Origin: DATFAS01 sp035254305
GTDB lineage: Bacteria > Bacillota > Bacilli > Aneurinibacillales > RAOX-1
Length of the DNA: 9,223 nt
Assembly: GCA_035254305.1 (NCBI GenBank)
Contig: DATFAS010000165.1
Location: 1 to 9,223, forward strand
Direction of reading: 5' to 3'
Part shown: piece by piece, positions 1 to 5,512 of the stretch
Layout of the letters: each line of letters begins with the position of its first letter
Position numbering within the stretch: the first letter of the stretch is position 1
Notes under the pieces: model-generated
Seen by the model: only the letters and a program-made list of their open reading frames with translations
What the model was told of the DNA's origin: nothing
Database searches by the model: none
Position numbers and translations under genes: made by a program

Positions 1-105
1 GTAAACTTTCAGCTTATTTTCAGGAATTATTCACCATATTTTCATTTAAGAAGTTTAAATTAAAGCTATCGAAAGATCATCCTACACTCAAAGGAGAATG
101 AAACT

Positions 106-822
106 ATGTTAAACAAGAAAAAAATCCTTACACTTGCCTCAGCAGGAATTGCATTAATGGCAATCACAGGTTCGGTTTATGCCGCTTCATCTACAACAGC
201 TACTACAGATACCACCAGTACGCAACAAAAGATGGGTCAACATCAACACAAGGGCCCATTTGATAATCAAGAGCTTCTTACTTTATTAAATATTGATGCG
301 AATACACTTCAACAGGACTTGAAGGATGGAAAGTCTTTAGCAGATATTGCCGCAGTCCAAGGTGTGGACGAGCAAAAAGTGATTGACCTATTTATGACTC
401 AATTCTCACAGCATATCGATCAAGAAGTACAATCAGGCAAATTAACACAAGACGAAGCTACTCAAAAGAAAGCGGATATGCAAACCAAAGCGAAAGAGAT
501 AGTAGAAAATAAAGGTGGCTTTGGACATGGTGGCCCTGGAGGATTCAGAGGACATGACGGTATGGGCGGGCCAATAGGTGATGCCGCATCCGTTTTAGGA
601 GTGGATCAGCAACAACTCTTTACCCAGTTGAAAGCCGGAAAAACCTTAGTACAAATTGCGCAGGATAAAGGAATTAATGAACAAGACTTAATTGATAAAT
701 TGCTTCAAAAAGATAAGGAACGCATTACTAAAATGGTGGAGCAAACATGGCAGCAGAAAGATCATCGTCCTGATAATCAGCCAGCAGAAAGCGCAACTAC
801 TGATACAAGCAGTACTAATTAA
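106..822 (+). CDS. Secreted protein with two helical repeats, unknown function
   Basis: Encodes 238 residues. ATG 106 follows AAGGAG at 91-96 with good spacing. Residues 1-26 form a typical Sec signal peptide (basic MLNKKK, a hydrophobic core, then VYA before the likely cut). A Thr/Ser-rich stretch (28-40) follows, and the C-terminus repeats the style (ATTDTSSTN). Two related segments of about 40 residues lie at roughly 56-95 and 159-200. Both read as Leu-rich helix, then GK(S/T)L, then IA, then a G(V/I)-x-E-Q turn, then a second helix. Between them are a charged region with GKLTQDEA (111-118) and a Gly/His-rich linker (137-155). There is no cysteine and no later membrane segment, so export to the wall or medium is likely. 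I recognise this repeat style from uncharacterised Firmicutes exported proteins but cannot assign a function. Binding of metal by the His-rich parts is only a guess. No operon partner is visible. Confidence 0.85.
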   Translation: MLNKKKILTLASAGIALMAITGSVYAASSTTATTDTTSTQQKMGQHQHKGPFDNQELLTLLNIDANTLQQDLKDGKSLADIAAVQGVDEQKVIDLFMTQFSQHIDQEVQSGKLTQDEATQKKADMQTKAKEIVENKGGFGHGGPGGFRGHDGMGGPIGDAASVLGVDQQQLFTQLKAGKTLVQIAQDKGINEQDLIDKLLQKDKERITKMVEQTWQQKDHRPDNQPAESATTDTSSTN

Positions 823-831
823 CAATATAAA

Positions 832-875
832 GGGGCTGTTGCTCACGAACTGACTAGTTCGCGAGCAACCACCCC
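832..875 (+). terminator. Large stem-loop after the secreted-protein gene
   Basis: Arms at 832-851 and 856-875 pair over 20 positions with three mismatches around a 4-base loop (GACT). It starts nine bases after the stop codon, so it is placed like a terminator. The 3' side runs into TAATAATTATAG rather than a run of T, so it is not a textbook intrinsic terminator. It could instead stabilise the 3' end of the mRNA. Confidence 0.5.
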
Positions 876-876
876 T

Positions 877-1157
877 AATAATTATAGCTTTACGAAGTTA
901 AGATGGAGTTCAATGTACACACTAGTCAATAAAATTTAACCATTTTAAAGCTAATCGAATAGCCTTTTCTTCCTTATCCGATTTAAAAATATCGAGATTC
1001 AATTTAATGAAAATTATTCAAAAACCATTAGGATCAAAACCTGCGTCACCCAGACTTTAAAGCATTTTTTGGGGATAACCTGTACAATATTTCCTTTGCC
1101 TAATCGGCGATAAATATGGTAGATCAAAGTCTACTACGATATTTCCTTTGGTCACAG
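877..1157. other. Gene-poor stretch with possible decayed coding
   Basis: No intact gene is visible here. On the minus strand, a 28-codon frame ending at TAG (924-922) reads ...SDKEEKAIRLALKWLNFID, which looks like a natural protein C-terminus. An in-frame stop lies a few codons upstream of it. Further upstream on the same strand, other frames give short protein-like pieces (DFDLPYLSPIRQRKY, then LGDAGFDPNGF) broken by stops and frame changes. This would fit an old frame-disrupted gene, but I do not recognise the family and chance cannot be excluded. A 12-base direct repeat, ATATTTCCTTTG, occurs at 1087-1098 and 1139-1150. Confidence 0.3.
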
Positions 1158-1409
1158 CTATTGTTTTTTTGCTACTTTATATCTCCACTCCATCCAATAC
1201 CAATAAGATACTCCCCAGAAAGCACCTGCTATCAAGAAAAAAAGAACGCTACTAAAAATTTTTTTTACTGAGATTTCGTGGTTAAAATAATCTAAGATCA
1301 AAAAATAAACGCCCATAAATCCCCCCCAACCTAAAACACCCTGGATCCAAATAAAGCGAAAAAGACCTCGACTTCTAGTATTTTCCCACCTTTTCCATGT
1401 CCTATCCAA
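1158..1409 (-). CDS. Small two-helix membrane protein, unknown function
   Basis: An 83-residue protein from TTG 1409. The start is chosen because GGAGG at 1422-1418 sits eight bases ahead of it. The frame stays open to another TTG at 1439 (93 residues), which has no good ribosome binding site. The N-terminus is basic and Trp-rich (DRTWKRWENTRSRG). Two hydrophobic helices follow at about 18-40 and 51-72, and the tail is basic (WRYKVAKKQ). By the positive-inside rule both ends probably face the cytoplasm. A TATAAT on the minus strand at 1496-1491 could be its -10 box, though I see no matching -35. Small membrane proteins of this build occur in Bacilli without assigned roles. The neighbours give no clue. 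Confidence 0.65.
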   Translation of the reverse strand: MDRTWKRWENTRSRGLFRFIWIQGVLGWGGFMGVYFLILDYFNHEISVKKIFSSVLFFLIAGAFWGVSYWYWMEWRYKVAKKQ

Positions 1410-1417
1410 TTTATATT

Positions 1418-1422
1418 CCTCC
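1418..1422 (-). promoter_or_regulatory. Ribosome binding site fixing the 1409 start
   Basis: GGAGG on the minus strand, eight bases before TTG 1409. It lies inside the longer possible frame, which argues against the earlier TTG at 1439. Confidence 0.5.
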
Positions 1423-1530
1423 AGATTGAATAATAGCAAAAAAACGTAATCCTATAAGAAACAAATATATGTAAATTTCCTGATTATTCCATTATAGCTA
1501 ATCATCTAAGGTGAATCCATATTTTTAATT

Positions 1531-1764
1531 AGATACCAAGAAGTTACAGCTGCTGTTGAGGAAGTTACAACTTCTACACATGGAATGATCCAAGCTATAG
1601 AGCATGTAGCAGCTATTTCTGAACAATCAGCTAGTAATAGTCAATCCGTAGCAGCCTCTGCCGAAGAACAGAACGCGTCTATGGAAGAGATCACAGCATC
1701 TGCTACAAATCTCTCTAAGCTAGCAGATGAATTACTTAAATCTATAAGTCAATTTAAATCCTAA
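1531..1764 (+). pseudogene. C-terminal remnant of a methyl-accepting chemotaxis protein
   Basis: From about 1537 to the TAA at 1762-1764 the frame encodes some 75 residues typical of the last helix of a chemoreceptor signalling domain. Examples are QEVTAAVEEVTTS, AAISEQSASNSQSVAASAEEQ and NASMEEITASATNLSKLADEL. The Ala/Ser/Glu heptad pattern and the NASMEEI stretch (a likely methylation-type helix) are clear. Everything upstream is missing: sensor domain, membrane helices, HAMP and the conserved hairpin tip. The frame meets a stop at 1507-1509 and has no start codon with a ribosome binding site. This is therefore a 5'-truncated leftover, not a working receptor. It shows that a deletion or rearrangement removed the front of the gene. 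No transposon ends are visible at the break near 1530. Confidence 0.75.
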
Positions 1765-1882
1765 GATTTCGCTTATACTAATTCTCCACCAACAATCGTG
1801 GGTTTTGGGTTATTATTAATCAATAGAAACCTAGGAAAATTTGTGTATGAATAGAAAAAATAATAGGGGTTTGGATATTCAT

Positions 1883-2533
1883 ATGTTATCTATTGATATT
1901 TTTAAGAAACTTCAGCATTTTGAACTTGAGGTAAAATTCAAGGTTCATAATGAAATCATCGTTTTATTTGGGCCCTCTGGCTCTGGAAAAACGACCATTC
2001 TAAACACTATAGCAGGTCTTAGTCATCCAGATCACGGAAGTATCATTTTAAATAATACTTCATTTTATGGCGATCACATAAAACCACTACCCGTCCAAAA
2101 ACGGAGAATTGGCTATCTATTTCAGGATTATGCCCTTTTCCAACATATGACTGTTGAAAAAAATATTATGTATGGAGTCAATAAGGAAGAGAAGAATGAC
2201 ACGGACATAGTTAACTCGATTGTAGAATCATTAGGGGTCGGGCATCTACTCTCAAAATATCCTACACAGATTTCTGGCGGAGAAAAACAAAGAGTTGCTC
2301 TCGCACGAGCATTAGCTACAAAACCTAAGCTATTGTTATTAGATGAACCCTTCTCCGCGCTGGATAATAAAACAAGACTGCAATGTCATGACCAGTTATT
2401 CATGCTGCACCGCTATTGGCAAATCCCTATTATTTTGGTTACCCATAATCTTGAAGAGGCAGAGAAGCTAGGAGATCGAATTCTATTTATCGAAAAAGGT
2501 AAGATAATCAAAGAAAAGGCTCACTCCAAATAG
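1883..2533 (+). CDS. ModC-like ABC transporter ATP-binding protein, orphan
   Basis: From ATG 1883 this is a 216-residue ABC ATPase with a full motif set. It has Walker A GPSGSGKT (30-37), Q-loop glutamine 81 in LFQDYALF, signature ISGGEKQ (130-136), Walker B LLLLDEP (150-156), D-loop SALD (158-161) and the H-loop histidine 188 in LVTHN. The opening MLSIDIFKKLQHFELEV resembles molybdate importer ATPases (ModC) and guided the start. ATG 1847, behind AGGA, would add 12 residues, and the ribosome binding site at 1883 is weak. ModC is often about 350 residues with a C-terminal TOBE (Mop) domain. That domain is absent here, although short forms are known. It should power an importer, but no permease or binding protein is adjacent. 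Upstream is only a receptor remnant, so substrate and partner are unknown. Molybdate or another oxyanion is the leading guess. Confidence 0.8.
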   Translation: MLSIDIFKKLQHFELEVKFKVHNEIIVLFGPSGSGKTTILNTIAGLSHPDHGSIILNNTSFYGDHIKPLPVQKRRIGYLFQDYALFQHMTVEKNIMYGVNKEEKNDTDIVNSIVESLGVGHLLSKYPTQISGGEKQRVALARALATKPKLLLLDEPFSALDNKTRLQCHDQLFMLHRYWQIPIILVTHNLEEAEKLGDRILFIEKGKIIKEKAHSK

Positions 2534-2548
2534 GAATGAGCCTTCTTT
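2516..2548. terminator. Bidirectional terminator between the ABC gene and the lactate permease
   Basis: AAGGCTCA (2516-2523) pairs with TGAGCCTT (2537-2544). The stem continues as TCC/GGA past one mismatch, around a 5-base loop. The plus side ends in TCTTT. The minus side ends in TTTTCTTT and is the stronger exit, serving the permease gene. The stem contains the last codons and stop of the ABC gene. Confidence 0.8.
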
Positions 2549-2561
2549 AAGTGATTTAAAT

Positions 2562-4268
2562 TTAAGGAATCATAAAGGATAGAACTGAATTTTGTAGCCA
2601 AACAATGATTCCGACAATAACGACTAAGAAAATACTATGTTTAATGGTAAAGCGGAAAAGCTCAGATTCTTTACCAACAAGTCCAACAGCTGCACAGGCA
2701 ACGGCAATCGATTGTGGAGAAATCATTTTACCCGTTACCCCGCCTGATGAGTTCGCAGCTAGTGCCAGAATAGGATTCATACCAATAGATTCGGCAGTAA
2801 CTTTTTGTAGGGTACCGAATAGAAGGTTTGCAGATGTATCTGATCCTGTTACAAATACCCCTAACCAACCTAGGAAAGGCGAAAAGAATGGGAATAGAAC
2901 CGACCCTGTCTTAGCCAGAGTTAATCCAAGTGTAGTACTCATCCCAGCAATGTTGATCACATAGGCAAAACCGACAACCGAACCAATTGTTATTAATGGG
3001 TACTTCACTTCATTTAACGTTTCTACAAAAGCCCCCACCCAAGTCTTCCACGACATGTTCACAATAAACTTCGTAATAATAGCGGCAATTAAAATAGCTG
3101 TACCTGCAGCAGCCAAAAGCTCTAATTTGTAAAACGCAGGTATGGGTGCAGCCCCAACTTTACTGAACACTTTGTTATGGATAAGTGGTACTTCCGGCAT
3201 AAATGTTACTGCATGTCCGATTGAATTCACTGCTTTTAGGATGGCGTTAGATCCTGCATAATGTCCGCTTAATGCCAGCTTGATCGTAGGAATGCCCCAA
3301 AGGGTGATGGTTGCCGTTAGCAGGACGAACGGTGACCAAGCTTTAAAAATTTGCCCCCCGGTATAGTGCACTTCTCTTGATTTGGTATTTCCTTTAACAG
3401 AAATAGCGGCAGTAGCTGCAAGTTCTTGTTCAGCTGAAAAACGAAATATCGTCTTTGGCTTCCAGAAATTTAGGAATATAGCTAGAGCAACTAAGGAGAC
3501 AAGTGCAGATATAATATCCGGTAGCTCTGGTCCTAAGAAGTTAGACGATAAATATTGGGCAACAGCAAAGGAAAGTCCTGATACAAGAATAGCAGGTAAT
3601 ACTTCCATTGTTTTCTTAAATCCAGCCATGATTAAAACAAGATAAAACGGAATAAACGCAGATAGAAATGGTAATTGGTGTCCAATCATTTTTGAAATTT
3701 CTGAGGCAGCAATCCCAGTAGGTCCTTCCATGGCAATAACTGGGGTTCCAATGGCGCCAAAAGCAACCGGTGCTGTATTTGCAATCAAGCAAAGACCTGC
3801 CGCATATAACGGGTTGAATCCTAATCCAACCAATAATGCAGCCGAAATAGCTACTGGTGCACCGAATCCTGCTGCTCCTTCGAGGAAAGCTCCGAATGAA
3901 AAGGCTACCAATAATGCCTGCAAACGACGATCTTCTGTAATCGATAAGACAGAATGACGAATGATATCAAATTGCCCTGATTTAACAGTCAGCTTGTATA
4001 AAAATACAGATGCAACGATGATCCAGCCGATGGGTAGTACCCCATACACAGCCCCTTGAGTAGCAGACATGACAGCCATACCAACGGGAACTTTATAAGC
4101 AACAACAGCAATAATGATAGCAAGTAGAAGTGTAGTTAGACCCGCAATATAGCCCTTCATTCTTTTAATAGCTAAAGCCCAGAAAAAATAAAGAATCGGT
4201 ATAACGGCAACAATTGCGGTAAGTCCAAGATTGTTGCCTACTGCCATAAAGTTTTGTGTAAATGTCAT
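2562..4268 (-). CDS. lutP: L-lactate permease (LctP/LutP family)
   Basis: A 568-residue polytopic membrane protein of the LctP family, which imports L-lactate (and often glycolate) with protons. It is hydrophobic almost throughout, with roughly 12-14 helices. Family hallmarks are GAFLEGAAGFGAPVAIS (from about 126), GSDTSANLLFGTLQ in the C-terminal half and SSGGVTGKMISPQS near the end. The length is normal for the family. ATG 4268 is chosen because GGGGGG at 4283-4278 lies nine bases upstream. The slightly earlier TTG at 4274 would be too close to it. The gene diverges from lutR and is the only member of the lactate module on the minus strand. It has its own promoter at 4425-4397, and its leader contains the LutR operator candidate and a cre-like site. 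It should therefore be induced by lactate together with lutABC. Confidence 0.93.
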   Translation of the reverse strand: MTFTQNFMAVGNNLGLTAIVAVIPILYFFWALAIKRMKGYIAGLTTLLLAIIIAVVAYKVPVGMAVMSATQGAVYGVLPIGWIIVASVFLYKLTVKSGQFDIIRHSVLSITEDRRLQALLVAFSFGAFLEGAAGFGAPVAISAALLVGLGFNPLYAAGLCLIANTAPVAFGAIGTPVIAMEGPTGIAASEISKMIGHQLPFLSAFIPFYLVLIMAGFKKTMEVLPAILVSGLSFAVAQYLSSNFLGPELPDIISALVSLVALAIFLNFWKPKTIFRFSAEQELAATAAISVKGNTKSREVHYTGGQIFKAWSPFVLLTATITLWGIPTIKLALSGHYAGSNAILKAVNSIGHAVTFMPEVPLIHNKVFSKVGAAPIPAFYKLELLAAAGTAILIAAIITKFIVNMSWKTWVGAFVETLNEVKYPLITIGSVVGFAYVINIAGMSTTLGLTLAKTGSVLFPFFSPFLGWLGVFVTGSDTSANLLFGTLQKVTAESIGMNPILALAANSSGGVTGKMISPQSIAVACAAVGLVGKESELFRFTIKHSIFLVVIVGIIVWLQNSVLSFMIP

Positions 4269-4330
4269 TCGCAAAATCCCCCCAATTTTTTATTAATCCT
4301 ACTAAACACAATATTTACCCTTTTACTAGT

Positions 4331-4344
4331 GATAAACGCTTACA
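4331..4344 (-). promoter_or_regulatory. Candidate cre (CcpA) site in the permease leader
   Basis: Read on the minus strand the sequence is TGTAAGCGTTTATC. It matches 12 of 14 positions of the cre consensus TGNAARCGNWWWCA, failing only at the last CA. It lies some 45-60 bases downstream of the predicted transcription start, where CcpA can act as a roadblock. Carbon catabolite repression of lactate use is expected in Bacillus, but binding is inferred. Confidence 0.45.
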
Positions 4345-4354
4345 AATGATGACA

Positions 4355-4373
4355 AGGTCATCCGATGACCAGT
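4355..4373. promoter_or_regulatory. Candidate LutR operator, permease side
   Basis: AGGTCATCCGATGACCAGT contains the perfect palindrome GGTCATC-C-GATGACC (4356-4370). The identical 19 bases occur at 5443-5461 before lutA. It lies about 20-35 bases downstream of the predicted permease transcription start. Palindromes with GGT/ACC ends are usual for FadR-type GntR regulators, and lutR is the adjacent gene of that family. Assignment to LutR is inference from context. Confidence 0.8.
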
Positions 4374-4396
4374 CCTCTAACGTGGCGATATGAAAA

Positions 4397-4425
4397 ATTA
4401 TATGGATCTTTTTAAAAAATTACAA
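4397..4425 (-). promoter_or_regulatory. Sigma-A-type promoter of the lactate permease
   Basis: On the minus strand, TTGTAA (4425-4420) and a perfect TATAAT (4402-4397) are separated by 17 bases. This predicts a start near 4390 and a leader of about 120 bases. The -35 box lies inside one arm of the 10-bp inverted repeat at 4418-4457. Confidence 0.7.
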
Positions 4426-4457
4426 TACAAAATTTTAATTTTTTTAATATTGTAATT
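4418..4457. repeat. 10-bp perfect inverted repeat in the lutP-lutR intergenic region
   Basis: AATTACAATA (4418-4427) is exactly repeated in reverse complement as TATTGTAATT (4448-4457), with a 20-base AT-only spacer apart from one C. The left arm covers the permease -35 box. The arm centres are 30 bases apart, about three helical turns, which suits a looped or cooperative regulator. It does not match the LutR-type palindrome or cre. Confidence 0.5.
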
Positions 4458-4521
4458 GCCAACCCCAAAGATTGCCTTCAATGTTTTGTTTTGTAGATGA
4501 TGCAAACCTTTTGAATATAGG

Positions 4522-4527
4522 TATAAT
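4522..4527 (+). promoter_or_regulatory. Probable -10 box of lutR
   Basis: A perfect TATAAT lies 40 bases before the favoured lutR start codon at 4568. No good -35 hexamer is found at 16-18 bases spacing (GATGCA at 17), so the promoter may be weak or activator-dependent, as fits a regulator gene. Confidence 0.45.
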
Positions 4528-4554
4528 TAAACTGCGTGAAAGTAACGAATGGTT

Positions 4555-4561
4555 AAAGGGG
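4555..4561 (+). promoter_or_regulatory. Ribosome binding site fixing the lutR start
   Basis: AAAGGGG lies six bases before ATG 4568. No comparable site precedes the TTG at 4472, which begins the longest open frame. Confidence 0.65.
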
Positions 4562-4567
4562 TCTGTT

Positions 4568-5302
4568 ATGAATTATAAAAAAATTAAACCCAAAAAAATA
4601 TACGAAGAAGTTGCTGAAGCCATATATGAAATGATTCGATCAGGCCAGCTGAAACCTGGAGAAAAGCTTGATTCTGTCAACCAGCTTGCCGAAAATTTCC
4701 AGGTTGGCCGGCCTGCAATTCGAGAGGCATTAACTTCATTACGGGCGATGGGGCTCATTGAAATGAAACAGGGAGAAGGAACATATGTAAAGGAATTTGA
4801 AAAAGATCAAATCACCTTTCCCCTATCAACTGCCATTCTAATGAACAAGGAAGATGTGGCTGAATTAGTTGAAGTTAGGAAAATTATCGAAAGCGGAACT
4901 GCAGCCGTGGCGGCGAGAAAAAGAACCGAACAACATCTATCCATGATGGAGGCTGCCCTTGAAGCAATGCTTGAAGCTAAAGGGGATGAGGAACTTGGTG
5001 AATCAACAGATTTACAGTTTCACATGGCTCTCGCTGAATCCACTCAAAACCAATTACTACTAAACTTAATGAACCATGTATCTGAGCTAATGGTTGAAAC
5101 AATGCGCGAAACACGAAGACTTTGGCTATTTTCCAAAGAAACAACCATTGAGCAATTATATAAAGAGCATTTTGCCATTTATGAAGCAATTAAAGAGCAA
5201 GATGAAGAGGCAGCAAGAACGAATATGCTTATTCACCTAGAAAATGTCAATGCTCTTCTAGGAAAATACCTGCAACAAACAACAAAATATAATAGACCTT
5301 AA
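4568..5302 (+). CDS. lutR: GntR/FadR-family lactate-responsive regulator LutR
   Basis: A 244-residue transcription factor. An N-terminal winged helix-turn-helix (about 8-75) contains SGQLKPGEKLDSVNQLAENF, the recognition-helix region VGRPAIREALTSLRAMGLIE and the wing QGEGTYV. The C-terminal all-helical FCD domain (about 97-235) has the usual metal or effector pocket residues D148, H152, H201 and H223. In B. subtilis LutR represses lactate genes until lactate is present; I infer the same here. The frame is open back to a TTG at 4472, but that would start upstream of the likely -10 box at 4522-4527 and add an atypical 32-residue extension. ATG 4568 with AAAGGGG is preferred. The gene sits between its two presumed targets, lutP (divergent) and lutABC, and ends in its own terminator. 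No copy of the 19-base operator overlaps its own -10, so strong self-repression through that site is not evident. Confidence 0.9.
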   Translation: MNYKKIKPKKIYEEVAEAIYEMIRSGQLKPGEKLDSVNQLAENFQVGRPAIREALTSLRAMGLIEMKQGEGTYVKEFEKDQITFPLSTAILMNKEDVAELVEVRKIIESGTAAVAARKRTEQHLSMMEAALEAMLEAKGDEELGESTDLQFHMALAESTQNQLLLNLMNHVSELMVETMRETRRLWLFSKETTIEQLYKEHFAIYEAIKEQDEEAARTNMLIHLENVNALLGKYLQQTTKYNRP

Positions 5303-5314
5303 ATGGCTGTTAAG

Positions 5315-5348
5315 AAAGGGTTACTACTTAGGTAAGAGCCCTTTTTTT
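5315..5348 (+). terminator. Intrinsic terminator after lutR
   Basis: AAAGGG (5315-5320) pairs with CCCTTT (5339-5344) and the run of T extends to 5348. The loop includes a small inner hairpin (CTTA/TAAG). It separates lutR transcription from the lutABC operon, which has its own control region just downstream. Confidence 0.65.
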
Positions 5349-5383
5349 GCGCATTTCAAATGGGATAAAAGAAGTCTTTTTTC

Positions 5384-5398
5384 ATGAAAGCACTTTCT
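5384..5398 (+). promoter_or_regulatory. Candidate cre-like (CcpA) site upstream of lutA
   Basis: ATGAAAGCACTTTCT fits WTGNAANCGNWNNCW at all positions except the central G, which is A. The core GAAAGCACTTTC is nearly palindromic. It lies upstream of the likely lutA promoter elements, so repression from here would be by blocking RNA polymerase entry. The broken central CG lowers confidence. Confidence 0.35.
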
Positions 5399-5411
5399 AG
5401 CTAGGATAGTT

Positions 5412-5441
5412 TTGTTGTAAGATATAGAATATTACTATCTA
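5412..5441 (+). promoter_or_regulatory. Possible lutA promoter region (unresolved)
   Basis: TTGTTG (5412-5417) with TATCTA (5436-5441) at 18-base spacing is one option. It would place the start inside the operator candidate, a good geometry for repression. TTGACT (5461-5466) with AAGAAT (5484-5489) at 17 bases is another, but it leaves only a few bases before the ribosome binding site. The sequence alone does not decide. Confidence 0.3.
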
Positions 5442-5442
5442 C

Positions 5443-5461
5443 AGGTCATCCGATGACCAGT
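5443..5461. promoter_or_regulatory. Candidate LutR operator, lutA side
   Basis: An exact second copy of the 19-base sequence at 4355-4373, with the perfect 7-1-7 palindrome at 5444-5458. It lies about 50 bases before lutA and abuts or overlaps either candidate promoter. The identity extends beyond the palindrome by one base on the left and three on the right, more than chance conservation would need. Confidence 0.8.
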
Positions 5462-5512
5462 TGACTGATTGACGAATTTGGTAAAGAATTTGTTTTTTAA
5501 GGGGACGGGAAA

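Noticed and set aside
1841..1882. Upstream extension of the ABC ATPase to TTG 1841
   Set aside because: The added residues (MCMNRKNNRGLDIH) do not resemble the family N-terminus, and TTG 1841 has no suitable ribosome binding site.
2605..3957. Three plus-strand open frames opposite the lactate permease
   Set aside because: They are antisense shadows of a clear membrane-protein gene, with no ribosome binding sites and compositions that mirror the permease codons.
5303..5512. Small RNA or riboswitch between lutR and lutA
   Set aside because: The 210 bases are accounted for by the lutR terminator, a cre-like site, promoter elements, the operator and the lutA ribosome binding site. I see no conserved RNA fold beyond the terminator.
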